Below are positions 1 through 9,564 of a stretch of DNA of 21,535 nt, in pieces. The position numbers were made by a program, and so were the translations under genes. Within the stretch, counting starts at the first letter, position 1, and every line of letters begins with the position of its first letter. The notes below the pieces were generated by a model that had not been told where the DNA came from, searched no databases, and saw nothing but the letters and a program-made list of their open reading frames with translations. The stretch is taken from NCBI GenBank assembly GCA_005223375.1, contig RXOD01004493.1, forward strand, positions 1 through 21,535. The letters run 5' to 3'. The DNA comes from Amoebophrya sp. AT5.2 (lineage: Eukaryota; Sar; Dinophyceae; Syndiniales; Amoebophryaceae).

Positions 1-1
1 G

Positions 2-3000
2 TACTTCAACTTTTCCTCGGTTGGCGCCGCCGGGGGAAAGCCGGGCGGGAGCGGGTCTTACGGCAAGGGCGGCGCACCGGGGAGTAGTAGTTCCGGCCGC
101 GGCGACCCTCGCGCGAGCCAGACCGCGTTGATGCACCCGTCGTCGTCGTCCAGCAGTTCCCTGTCGCTCTCTCCGAACCGCAGCCCGAATCCCGGCGTTG
201 CGGCTGGCCAGACGAACCTGCCCCTCGGCGACTCCGCATTATCCGCGGACATCGAGGAGCACGAGCGCGCGGCGCCGCCCGAGCACGTGCTGACCGCGGA
301 CCAGATCGCGGCTATCGAGAGTGAGTGGCAGGCGATGCAGACGCGGCTCGAGGACGCGGACCAACTGGAGGAGCTGATTAAGGACGCCGCTGTGGATATC
401 AACCGGCTCCGGGAGCTCGACGAGAACGCGAAGTCGGACATCGTGCTGGTGTTCGCGCTGTGTGCGGCGCAACAGCTCTTCTCGGACGTGGACGCCCTAC
501 AGCGCTCCGTGGTGGTGGCGGAAGATCTTGATGGTGGGGCCTCTACGAACATTGCGGCGGCGACGCCAGCGCAGAGGCAGAGCGGGACCACGGGGGGGAA
601 CGCGATGCAGGCCGGAGCAAAGCCGCGGAGCTCGGCAGCAGGCGCTGCGCCGCCTCCCGGTAGACGGGCAGAAGGAGGGCCGAGTCCGGAGGCCGTGGTG
701 CCGCGCATCCCGAAATTCGCGCCGCCGCGGCGACGACGGTCGTCCTCGATCTCGGATCTGTTGGACGAAGACATTCCCTTCTTCGACCGCAGCGCCCTGC
801 ATCCGGAGTTGAAGCGAAGCCCGGCGGGAGGCAGAAACTCAGCGCCGCAGCAGGCGGGCGACGAGCACGAGTTCCCGCCGCCTTCTGAGAAAATGTCCTC
901 ACCGGAGAGCGCCTTTGACAAAGACGCCGTGGTGGAGGCGTCGGAGGCAACCACGCCGACCACTACCGCGCGCGACAACGAAGACGCAACGCCGGCGTTG
1001 TCGATAGGAGGAAACTCCACAGTGAAGGATTTTTCGGGGCCTGCAACTCGTGCCCCGGCGCAAGAAGGGCGGAAAGAGGGGGCAGCTGGGAGTCCTGGTG
1101 GGAAAGCCACGGCAGAGGGCGAAGGAAAGGAGGGGAGCGTCGTGGAGCAGGGTGACGAACCCGGCCGAGGGGAATCGGCAGTGACGAGGTGGGACACCGT
1201 GGCTTCGCAGGATCACGGCCCGGAAGAAAAGGAACGACAGCGAAGCTCCGCGTCCGCGCACTCTTCCTCAGGCGTTTCGGAGGCGGGAATTGCTTCAGAC
1301 GCAGCAACGTCGGGAACGTCGTCAGGGGAGAAAAAATTAGAGTCCGCAACGTCCCAGGACGATAGCGACGCGGCCGCGCCGCAAGATCAACGGGAGCGCC
1401 AGACGGCGGAGGCAGGGACGCCTCGCCTGGGCGCGCCGCGTGGGCTCGGGAGCGGAACACCGCGTTTGAAGCCCGACGGGCCGCGGGTTTCCGGTAGGGA
1501 TCCGCAGTTGCCGACGGACAGCGCCGGATCTCCCGTGGCAGCTGGTGGAAACGCGAGATCTGCAGCAGCGAATCCTTCCTCCACTCCCGCCAGCGTTGTT
1601 GCCGCGGTCGTTCCCAATGCTTCTCCGCCGTTGCCACGCAAGTCGCTGGAGCAGAAGAAGCCTGGCGGAAGTGGCGGCGCGCGCACGAGCGCGAGTACCG
1701 CGACATCGGCGCAGCCACAGGCACTTGCGTCCCAGACATCACTACAGCAGCATGAGCACTCCAACCGCTTTCCATCGCAGGAGTGGATGACCGCCGACAA
1801 CGCCAAGTCCATCGCGCGCTTCCGCAAAACGCTGATCCGCAAGCACCTCTCGATCCTCCAGTCCCTCTCGCAGGAGGTGCTCCAGCTGCAGCAGCAGGTG
1901 TACGAGCCTCTCGTCGGCGTGTACCGCAACTGCGTGCACCTGGGGGAGCGGATCGAGTACCGCAAAATCGTCACGCAGCGGTTCCCGAGCGGGAAGCAGC
2001 GCCTACTGCTGATTCGGGACCTGGTGGCCGCACTACTGCTCAGCGGGCTGCTGGACGCGCGCTGCCGCGTGCTCATGTTTCTCGTGAGCGAGAAGGGCTT
2101 TGACGTCTCCCGCATCAACTGCATGAGCTGGGAGCGGGAAATCGGGGGCGCGCTGTACAAAATCCTGAAGTCAGACGAGAACTCGGTGGACAACTCCAGC
2201 AAATACTGGAAGGTGGCGGGAGGCGTCATCGGGGGCGGCCTGCTGCTGGGACTCACTGGAGGTACGCGCTTGTTTCCGCAATTTGTTTTGCGATGTTCTA
2301 CGTATGCCTGCTACGGCAGAGGCAGTGTCACCACCACATGATTAGTTGTGCAACTACGCTATGAAACGAAAATAACGTATAAGTACCCGCCTTGCACTAT
2401 GAAAAGCTTTTCCAGGTCTCGCGGCCCCCGCGGTTTCGGTTGGTCTCGGTGCGATCGGTTCTGCCGTCGCGGGTGCGGGTGCAGCTGTGGGTCTTGGTGC
2501 TGCCGGTACAGCCGTCGCCGGCACGCTCGGCGGGGTCGGCGTATTTCTAAGCTCGCTCGGCACCGCGGGCGCCATGGCGGTGTTCGGCACGGTTGGCGCG
2601 GGCATGGCCGGCGTGAAGCTCGGCAAGCGGTTCGGCGACCTGTCCGAGTTCGTGTTCGTCCCCATGTCCGACGAAAAGAAGATCACCTCCATATCCGGCT
2701 TCGGCAACTTCCACTACATCCAACGGCTGCAGCTCTACTTCGCCGACGGCCGGCTCGTCGAGTACGGCGATGAGGACGACGGCACCGTGTTCGAGCCATT
2801 TTCGCGTAAGGCGAGAGGGAAAACCCGTCATTTTTTGGGGACATCTTCCCTGCTGGGGGAGTGGGAGTCTTGTATTAGTTTGTCTCGTAGGTGGAGGTGG
2901 TCTCGGTATCGCATGACCTTCTTATGACTCCGTTGTGGCTCGTAATTCTCTTCCTTGTGTTATGCCTGATGCTGATTCTGATATTCTGTCTTGTATTTGC

Positions 3001-4508
3001 TCGCATCGTGCTCCGTTCACCTAAGAGAGCAAGCAGAACAAAGCCGCAGCGACGGCCTTGGTGCAGCAGCGTGGTCTCGTTATTTGGTCCTGTATTTCGT
3101 CTCCGATGTTCGGTCTCGGTAATAAGTAGGCGAATCGTCTGTACCTGCCGGAATCAATCGCCGCCGAAAATTGTGGGTTTTTCACCCCTCCAATTTGCTG
3201 AACGCCGACGAGTACCTCGTGAAGGTCGAGGGCTACTTTGCCGAGCCCGAGAGCCGGCGGAACTTGGGGTATTCCCTGGAGTTCACCACGAACACCGGGC
3301 GCGTGGGTAAGTTCGCGTCCACCGGCTCGTATCTGCAGTTGGAGTCCACCATTTTCAAGGCGAAGCAGGCGGCGGTGGGCGAGCAGATCGTGGGGCTCCG
3401 GTTCCGCCGGAACCGGCTGCAGGGGCTCGAGACCAGTCCCGTGTCCGCGACCACGGCGGGGGAGAGCGGCGCGGTGCAGCTGGTTTTGTTCGTGTCGGGC
3501 TGGTTGAAGGAGGAGACGCAGGTGACGGAGACGTGGCGCAAGGTGGCGGCGCGGCACTTCCCGCGTAGTGATCACTTCGCGCTGCGCTGGGAGACGGGCC
3601 AGCTGATCCGGCTGGGCTCCGTACTCTCGGACACGGTGAAGTCGTACGTGGGCGAGCAGGCCGCCTCGCTGTGGGTGCGGGCCACCGTGGCCACGGTGTC
3701 CGTGTCGGCCGCGTACGCACTCGTGTGGCCCTGGTACGTGGTGAGCTACCTGAAGGACCTGGACCACGAGTGGACCGTGGTGAAGGAACGCGCGAAGCTC
3801 GCGGGACAGGCGCTGGCGAACGCGATCAGCGACCGGCAGGCGCTCGGGCAGCGACCTGTGGTGCTGGTGGGCCACAGCATGGGCGCGCGCGTGATCTACT
3901 ACTGCCTGCAAGAGCTGCACGCTCTCGGGGCCTATCACTGCGTCATGCACGCGGTGCTGCTCGGAACGCCCTGCTCGCCACGCGGGGAGGGCTGGGAAAG
4001 AGCGCGACAGGTAAGTTAGTACCATCAGAACCATGGCTATGGCAAACCTAGCTACAGACTTTGGGTTTCTTCAAGCTATAATCATGTAGTCGGAGAGGCA
4101 CGCTTCTTGTATACCATCAGCATCGACGATTTAAGAACGACGCCGTCTTCACCGCTGAATCCGTGCTCCATCCAAGATTTCTGGGCAGAGCAAAGCGCTT
4201 GCGCTGAACGTCAGCGACTTCGAATCACAGTACGGAAAAGCGTCATGCCCATGGAACCATAGCAAAGACTGCAAAATTCAAAATTCGCTAAGGTCGTCTC
4301 CGGGCGGTTGATCAACGGGTACATTACAAGCGACTGGATACTCGGCTTTTTGTACCGGTACATGGAATGGAAGATCGCAGTTGCTGGTTTGGGTCCCGTC
4401 GCCGACGTGAAAGGAGTGGAGAACCACGACCTGAGCGACCTTGTGGCCGCCCATGATGAGTACCCGCAGCGCATGGACGAAATCTTCACCAGACTCAAGT
4501 TTTACTAG
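2..4508 (+). CDS. TMCO4-like DUF726 alpha/beta hydrolase, four exons, 5' partial
   Basis: Exons 2-2261, 2416-2805, 3130-4010 and 4293-4508 join in phase (phases 1, 1, 0) and give 1248 visible residues; the frame is open to the left edge, so the start is probably outside (first ATG in view at 128). The first ~560 residues are Ser/Ala/Gly/Pro-rich and probably disordered, with one helical stretch encoded near 290-500. The conserved part starts near 1780. A Gly/Ala-rich membrane segment follows (GGVIGGGLLLGLTGG spliced to LAAPAVSVGLGAIG), then KLGKRFGDLSEFVFVP, then a hydrolase domain with nucleophile motif VVLVGHSMGARVIYYCLQEL (Ser codon 3876-3878). The last exon (VVSGRLINGYITSDW to LVAAHDEYPQRMDEI) holds a candidate catalytic His (4452-4454). 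This order matches human TMCO4 and yeast Mil1/YFL034W (DUF726). The family is membrane-associated and its substrate is not established. Family call is firm; exon borders are inferred from GT-AG and homology. Confidence 0.85.
2262..2415 (+). other. Intron 1 of the DUF726 gene
   Basis: A 154-nt GT-AG intron (donor GTACGC, acceptor TTTTCCAG followed by G) splits a glycine codon inside the membrane segment. Removing it joins two Gly/Ala-rich halves that are contiguous in TMCO4. Its A/T content is clearly higher than that of the flanking exons. Confidence 0.8.
2806..3129 (+). other. Intron 2 of the DUF726 gene
   Basis: A 324-nt T-rich intron (donor GTAAGG, acceptor AAGTAG followed by G), phase 1. 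Splicing joins ...VFEPFS to RESSVPAGINRRRKLWVFHP. A hydrophobic reading frame inside it (TPLWLVILFLVLCLMLI) reflects T-rich intron sequence and is not called as a gene. The acceptor is the only AG between an in-frame stop at 3123 and the conserved exon that keeps the frame. Confidence 0.7.
4011..4292 (+). other. Intron 3 of the DUF726 gene
   Basis: A 282-nt intron in phase 0 (donor GTAAGT, acceptor GCTAAG followed by G). It joins ...GEGWERARQ to VVSGRLINGY, matching the uninterrupted EPFRKVVSGRIINGY region of human TMCO4, so both borders are well supported. Confidence 0.85.
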
Positions 4509-4655
4509 ACCCGATGCTCATGAAGATGAACATGATCATGATCATTCAAACGGCCATCGCCATCTCAAACAATCTCTCGTGGATTCGCCTTTGCAGTAAT
4601 CGACTTGTTCCGCTCGATGGTTGAGCAGCTGCTACCCGGCTTGCCGAGACGAGCA

Positions 4656-4814
4656 ATGAGCAAGACAAAGAGCACGTTTGTTGGATACCTGTTGTTGGCT
4701 TTCGTTGCTTCGCACACTGAAGATTTACAAACCCGAAAAAACAGATTCTCATCGATGAGGGAATGCTTTCGTGTTTCGTCCGTCTTGTCGTCGGCATGCA
4801 GGTCGATCCTCTAG
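4656..4814 (+). CDS. Possible small secreted-protein ORF or first exon
   Basis: An ATG-started 52-residue frame begins MSKTKSTFVGYLLLAFVASH, which has the basic-hydrophobic-polar form of a signal peptide. The remainder (TEDLQTRKNRFSSMRECF...) has no recognisable domain. It lies 150 bases after the DUF726 stop codon, so it may simply be 3' UTR or spacer. No homolog is recognised and there is no splicing evidence. It is listed because the N-terminus is signal-like; a chance ORF is equally plausible. Confidence 0.15.
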   Translation: MSKTKSTFVGYLLLAFVASHTEDLQTRKNRFSSMRECFRVSSVLSSACRSIL

Positions 4815-4911
4815 CACACTCGTCGGTATCGTCAATGAGTCGTTGTTTTCGCGGCGTCCGTGCTCGTGCAGCTCCATTCGTGAAGCTATTTCGTTTTTGT
4901 GCATTGGTATT

Positions 4912-4979
4912 GGCACGCTTACGCATGCGCACTGGAACGAACTGCAGAGCGCGTTGCAGTGCGCTAACGTAAGCGTGCC
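4912..4979. repeat. Imperfect inverted repeat, 23-bp arms
   Basis: Left arm 4912-4934 and right arm 4957-4979 are reverse complements at 20 of 23 positions, separated by a 22-base loop. The three mismatches cluster in the middle of the arm. As RNA or single-stranded DNA it would form a strong hairpin. It lies just upstream of the ATG-free leader of the next gene. It could be a small inverted-repeat element, a 3' end signal of the upstream gene or a regulatory hairpin. Confidence 0.6.
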
Positions 4980-5081
4980 TCCAGTGCCTTCTCCTATGAA
5001 AAAATAGATATAACTTTTATCCAGGATTCGAGGTAGGCGTAGGAACCCCCACGGAACCTTAGCATACTTTACGTAAGATCT

Positions 5082-5141
5082 GGTATCCACCCACCAAACA
5101 ACTTTGCGTTTGCAGTAAAGATTAGGTATCCCACCAAACAA
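5082..5141. repeat. Short direct repeat (GGTATCC...CCACCAAACAA)
   Basis: GGTATCCACCCACCAAACAA at 5082-5101 recurs with a 3-base deletion at 5125-5141. It is separated by 23 bases and lies in the ATG-free leader/promoter region, so it could be a duplicated protein-binding site. Confidence 0.5.
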
Positions 5142-5431
5142 ACCACGAAAAACAATCACGCAAAAAAGCGAAGACTGACCGCTAAAAACAAAAAACCGAC
5201 CAGCTAAACGGAAAAAAAGATCGGCCTCATAATTAATTTAATCAAGAAAATTTTTCACTATCACTCGGGCTCGGCAAATAACCCGCACATCCAAAGTCAG
5301 TGAGAGTAAAGTTGGCGTAGCTTTGCGTCTTTAGCTCTAGAAAATCAATCTTCTTCGGAAAAAGAACGTCAACCGTTTGTGCCGCACGAGATCGAGGGAC
5401 CTACAATCCACGAGGCAGGGGAGGTGAACCA

Positions 5432-5459
5432 CAGACAGACAAACAGACAGACAGACAGA
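5432..5459. repeat. CAGA tetranucleotide microsatellite
   Basis: Seven CAGA-type units with one variant unit (CAAA) inside the presumed 5' leader of the small two-exon gene. Confidence 0.9.
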
Positions 5460-5672
5460 TCGACCTACTTCAAAAAAAGGACTCACGGAAGAACTAGGGT
5501 AGCCGGGAGCGCGAGCGGGTACTGATCGAAATTGTTGTACACGCAACGTCAAGTCGGAAGCCAATCGCAGTCTACCACCGAGGAAATCAGGCATCAACGA
5601 ACGGAGGACGACGAGAACAAGACTACTTTTTCACCGCAGATACAGCACCGACCAGGAATCAGCAGAGCAGAG

Positions 5673-5920
5673 GTACACTTTTTGGTTGCCTGCACTAACT
5701 GAAACCGAATGGGATGGCCGAAATGCGGACCTCATTGATTTGGTGCATCTGTGAGAGCCGACGTCCGTCGTGCTGGGCCATACGCCTGTCTGGCTCTTGA
5801 CTCAAGGGATGTACTTACTTTTACGTGCATCTTAATAAACGGCGCAAAGGGCCATGTTGGGCACGGAAAAATGAATGTAAAATACAAACACAGGTATACA
5901 GTATTTTCTTTTAGCTGCAG
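5673..5920 (+). other. Probable intron in the 5' UTR
   Basis: GTACAC donor after AGCAGAG at 5672; acceptor TTTTAGCTGCAG followed by G at 5921 with a pyrimidine-rich tract before it. ATGs reappear within it (5709 onward), in contrast to the ATG-free exon upstream. Confidence 0.4.
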
Positions 5921-5954
5921 GAGCAGGTTCTCTCTTCGCAAGACTTCCAGCACG

Positions 5955-6855
5955 ATGCACCGGACGAACGCTTCCGGATCCGTGGGCGGCCCACGCACCG
6001 GGCCTGGTCGGCGGTCGCATTTCGCGTGCCGCCGCCGCGGCCGTGCGCTGGCACTGGCTGCGTTCGGGTTCACGGACCGCCTGCACGAGGCCACCACCAC
6101 CAAGCAAAACAAGCAGTTCATGGCGCGCAGGCTGGAGCAGGAGGAAGGCCCGGACATGATGACGCAGCAGGAGGAGGGCGGGGCTAACGCGCAGGCTGGT
6201 ACTTACATAAAACTAAATCAATGAATGTGGTGTAAAGTCGTGTTAGTGTATGCGAAAGTTTGTGTTCGGCTTCAGTTGCAGTCCTAGGGTGCTCAAACTC
6301 GCACGAAGCACGTTCGTATGTTGCTCGCAATGGGTCAAGTGGAATTTCCTCGCTTCTGCGCGGCGCCCACCTTGGGGCGCACTTCTTTTTGCTAGGCTAC
6401 CGGCACTCTACTTGGGCATGCGTAGGTCTGGGCTCATAAGTACAACTCTCACAATGTGCTTCGCTTCAACCGATGACAAGATCCTGCCAACTAAGGATCA
6501 CCATTATGGACCTCTGGGTCTGGGCCCCGGAATTTTTTGGCTGGGACCGACTAGCCACACTCGAGGCCTCGAGGACTTTTCGATTGTATTTTCTCTACGA
6601 TGTTTCGGTCACTGCCGTGGCTGGGAAGCACAGGTCGCGGCACCGCCACAGATGGCCGTGCGACCCCCGGACCTCGCGGAGGAAGAGGAACGGAATGTCC
6701 TTTGACGCCGCTGCTGCCTTTTCTCCCCTACGGCGACCACTCCGATGCTAAGAAAGTAATGTGGTGCTAATCAATGTTTTTGTTTGATCTTGGTGGCAGA
6801 AGCAGAACCGAACGAGGACCGTTGGGATTGGGATCATATGGGTACAGTAGAATGA
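5955..6855 (+). CDS. Small two-exon protein, 99 residues, function unknown
   Basis: Exon parts 5955-6198 and 6800-6855 join in phase 1 (g + aa = Glu) and give 300 nt including TGA. The ATG at 5955 is the first in the exon that follows the leader intron. The N-terminus is Arg/Gly-rich (MHRTNASGSVGGPRTGPGRR), followed by a short Ala/Leu-rich segment (RALALAAFGFTDRLHEA), a polar helix (TTTKQNKQFMARRLEQEEG) and an acidic tail formed across the splice (AQAEAEPNEDRWDWDHMGTV). A basic then Ala/Leu-rich N-terminus would suit an organelle-targeting peptide, but this is inference. The phase match and protein-like acidic tail are the main support; no family is recognised. Its stop codon overlaps an ATG of a short frame downstream. 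Confidence 0.5.
6199..6799 (+). other. Intron of the small two-exon gene
   Basis: 601 nt, donor GTACTT, acceptor TTGGTGGCAG. It contains a 14-bp perfect palindrome CTCGAGGCCTCGAG at 6560-6573 and a 151-codon open frame (6250-6705) with no recognisable domain, which might include a cassette exon near 6600-6700 but is otherwise unsupported. Confidence 0.45.
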
Positions 6856-7104
6856 TGGTGCGTCTACGCGTTGTCGCCTTGTTTCGAGCACCTATTCTAC
6901 CGCTACAACTCGAAACAATTTATCGGTTACTCATGACGACCGACCGGTTACTCATGACGACCGACGCTGCAAGTTCGGCTCATAGGGCTTTGTGCGTGCC
7001 GACAACAGGAAACTTCTGGTAAACGAAAGAATCATCAATGGAAATGAATTGAGCGTGTCTATAACAAATCAGACCGCGGCCGCGCGCGCGGGCAAAACGA
7101 GCAG
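6856..7104 (+). other. Short spacer or unresolved 5' end of the repeat-protein gene
   Basis: The large frame downstream is open from 7048 but has no ATG before about 7477, so its start must be spliced in from here or further upstream. A frame from ATG 6852/6855 reaches a GTAAAC donor at 7019, but no acceptor in the downstream exon matches its phase. The 21-bp tandem repeat at 6924-6965 lies here. Confidence 0.3.
6924..6965. repeat. Perfect 21-bp tandem duplication
   Basis: CGGTTACTCATGACGACCGA plus C occurs twice head to tail (6924-6944, 6945-6965) with no mismatch. It sits about 140 bases upstream of the large repeat-protein frame. Confidence 0.9.
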
Positions 7105-9564
7105 AAGGAGGAATCGCAATTGCAGCGAGCGGTGGAAATTGGAGCGGAAGCAGACACCCAGACATCGTGCGAGGACCAGCAGGCCTTGCCGGAGCAAGAC
7201 GGAAAGGACGCGTCCTCTGGAGCGACCGCGACTTTCCTGGAGAAAGACGGAAACTGGATTCCGTGGGTAAGAAGCCGGCTGCCGCCGGCCTGTGGAGGTG
7301 GTGGCGAAAATAAAGAGGAACCAAAAGTGACACTAAAGCAGGGAGCAGCCGGGACAGACGGCGAGACGGTTTCGAACGCGCGTGGCAGGCCACCCGCGCC
7401 CGAGAGTGCCGTGGACTTCGCTTTGGGTAGCAAAGTCTTAGAGTTAGCTCGTGCAGGAGGCAATCGCAATTCGAATATGGATAAGCTATACAAGATCCTC
7501 GGTGCTAAGTTCACGGAGAAGGGCAAAACGGCGGCGGCGCAACTCGTCAACTTTGACTCTGGGAAAGATGAACTCGGACAGCTCACCACACGCAAGCGCG
7601 CACTATGGCAAGCGTACTTCTGGGGTGACGCAACCGCCATCGTGGGGCTCAAGAAGTACGGCGCGGAGCTCGCCGCTGGGGAGGGGAACGGAGCATTGGA
7701 CGCCGTGGCAGAGGGAATCCACGAGGGCAAGCTGCCTATCGACAAATTTGGAGTGCCAGACTTGGAGAACAATCCGCAAGCTGCACAAATCGTGCTGGCT
7801 GCCTTGAACAGCAGGACCGTGGACTTCGCGTTGGGTAAGAAAGTCTTAGATTTGGCGAAAGAGGGCAACTGGGGAGAGCTATACAAGGAGCTCGACGAAG
7901 TGGCTAGGACGAAGGGCGAAACGGCGGCGGCGCACCTCGTCAACTTTAACTTTCGAGAGCAGAGCGACATGAACCTGGACACGCCCATCGGTGACCGATC
8001 GGGGCGACGGAAGCGCGTACTATGGCAGGCTTATTATTTGGGCAATTCGGAAGCCATCAGCCGCTTGAAGAAACAATATGGCGCGAAGCTTGTCGATAAG
8101 GCGGACGGACTCAGCTGGCAAACTGAAGACAGTGCAAAACAGGATGCCGTGGGAGAGGGAATGACAGACGGGCAGGAAGCTTGGTCCGAATTGAAGAAGC
8201 GAATGAATTTGCAGGAGCCACAGGCTGCGTTGCGTGCGTTGGAGAACGAGGTCTTCATCATCGAGAAGGGCAGCGATATGCTGGACCTGGCTAAACACGC
8301 AATGTGGGACAGCGTGTACAAAATTCTTGATGTCGCGAAACAAAAGCAGCAAGAAGACGGGAACCTGCTACATCGCCTCGTCAACTTCGACTCTGGGAAA
8401 GATCAAGACGGAAAGTTCGTCGCTGGGTTACGCAAGAGCGCACTATGGCAAGCAGAGTTTTTTTTTGGCGATTCGGCAGCCGCAAAGAGGCTAGCAGGGT
8501 ATGGCGCGAAGCATGTCGATGTCGCGACTACATCTTCTATGCCCACGACTTACGACGAAGAAGCAACGACGAGCGGAGACTTGGAATCCCCGCCCTTCGT
8601 CCAGCCCGGAGGTTCAGTTCCGCACGAGTTCGCCGTGCGCGGGGAACGGACTTCCGCCATGTCCGAGTTAGCGAAGAGCCTCACCGCCGTAAGCAAATTG
8701 GGGAGGGCGGAGGCGAGGCAAAGGGCCTCCGGCCTCGCGCGCAGCGCTAAGCCCAAGCCCACGGGCACAATCACGCAGGCCCCCACAAACTATGGGGAAA
8801 AGAAAAACGGCCCGGAGGAGGCCGACTTCCAATTCGAATCAAACGTGTTGAACCTGGCATATCGTGGCGAATGGGGGAATCTGTACGCCACGCTTGATGC
8901 GGTGGAGGAAAAATATGGAAGGGAGGCTATGGTGCGCCTGGTCAACTTTGACTCTGGACGGAAGAACAGGGATGACCTGAGCGATCCCATCATTCCTGGG
9001 CTACGCCAGCGCGTCCTTTGGCAAGCGTACTGGCATCTGGACGCAGATGCCATCAGGACGCTGGTGAACGAGTACGGCGCGGAGCTCCCTAGTCCCACGG
9101 ATCATTATCAGCAGAGTGCGCACCATGCACTGAAAGCAGTTGCTGATCAAAAAAACTACAAAATAGAAACCACTGAAGGCATCTTGGCTGCACAGAAAGA
9201 AGTGGATCGCTTGAACACAGGAGCAGAACTTGATAAGCCCACGCAACCCTCGAACTGGAACGACATCGTCACGAAGACGACGCAGGAGCTGCCTGCGGGT
9301 GCGGCCTCGGCATCTACATCGGGACGAAGCGGATCAAGGAGCGCAAGTGCCGACGTTGATGATCCCGTTGCCGATTTTGATGATCCCAAGCTCGGTGCGC
9401 AGGCTTTGCTGGCGGCACAGAAGGGGAATTGGAGCGAGGTTGTTCAGATTATTGGTCAGGATAGAAAGGCCGCGAAGGGTAACGTTAAGTCACGTAGAGG
9501 CCAGCCCTTATTCGATATCGAAGCACAGAAATATAAAGACAAAGACGCTGCCTTAGCGATTAGG
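7105..9564 (+). CDS. Large helical-repeat protein, coding block 1 (repeats 1-5)
   Basis: About 820 codons. After a polar N-terminal ~100 residues come tandem units of ~135-190 residues beginning near 7411, 7819, 8251, 8821 and 9370. Each unit has a helix pair of type VLDLAKEGNWGELYKELDEV, a LVNFDSGKD motif, a second helix pair of type RALWQAYFWGDATAIVGLKK ending in YGAEL, and a variable linker. The second pair resembles ankyrin repeats (L-x-x-A-x-x-G-x-x-x-A-I/V-x-x-L-x-x-x-G-A), so a divergent alpha-solenoid acting as a binding scaffold is likely. Units 1 and 2 share nucleotide stretches, suggesting recent duplication. The left border is uncertain: no in-frame ATG is present, and 7105 follows a possible acceptor (GAGCAG). 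The frame reads on to TAA at 9592-9594, but a GTAAAT donor at 9565 gives a phase-0 join to 10656. No enzymatic motif is seen in this block. Confidence 0.7.

Larger units (their letters stand above)
4999..5672 (+). promoter_or_regulatory. ATG-free A-rich stretch: promoter plus 5' leader exon
   Basis: No ATG occurs on the + strand from 4999 to 5708, although base composition alone would predict roughly ten. The stretch is A-rich and ends at a good donor (CAGAG then GTACAC at 5673), consistent with a non-coding first exon that avoids upstream start codons. It contains a near-direct repeat (5082-5101 and 5125-5141) and a CAGA microsatellite (5432-5459). The transcription start cannot be located. 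Confidence 0.35.

Noticed and set aside
58..1197. 379-codon minus-strand open frame opposite exon 1 of the DUF726 gene
   Set aside because: It is a shadow of a G/C-rich, Ser/Ala-rich exon whose + strand frame is continuous with a conserved domain.
963..1775. 270-codon minus-strand frame in the same exon
   Set aside because: Overlaps the supported + strand frame and another shadow frame; Arg/Pro-rich composition is typical of antisense G/C-rich DNA.
2891..3310. + strand frame with a hydrophobic stretch resembling a transmembrane helix
   Set aside because: It lies mostly in T-rich intron 2, and its 3' end overlaps conserved exon 3 in a different frame.
3860..3890. Similarity between VVLVGHSMG here and VVLVGHIR in the antisense fragment at 10026-10117
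   Set aside because: Only about six residues agree and the surrounding residues differ, so a shared origin is not supported.
7059..7988. 309-codon minus-strand frame opposite the helical repeats
   Set aside because: The + strand shows repeated conserved motifs; the antisense pattern simply mirrors the repeats.
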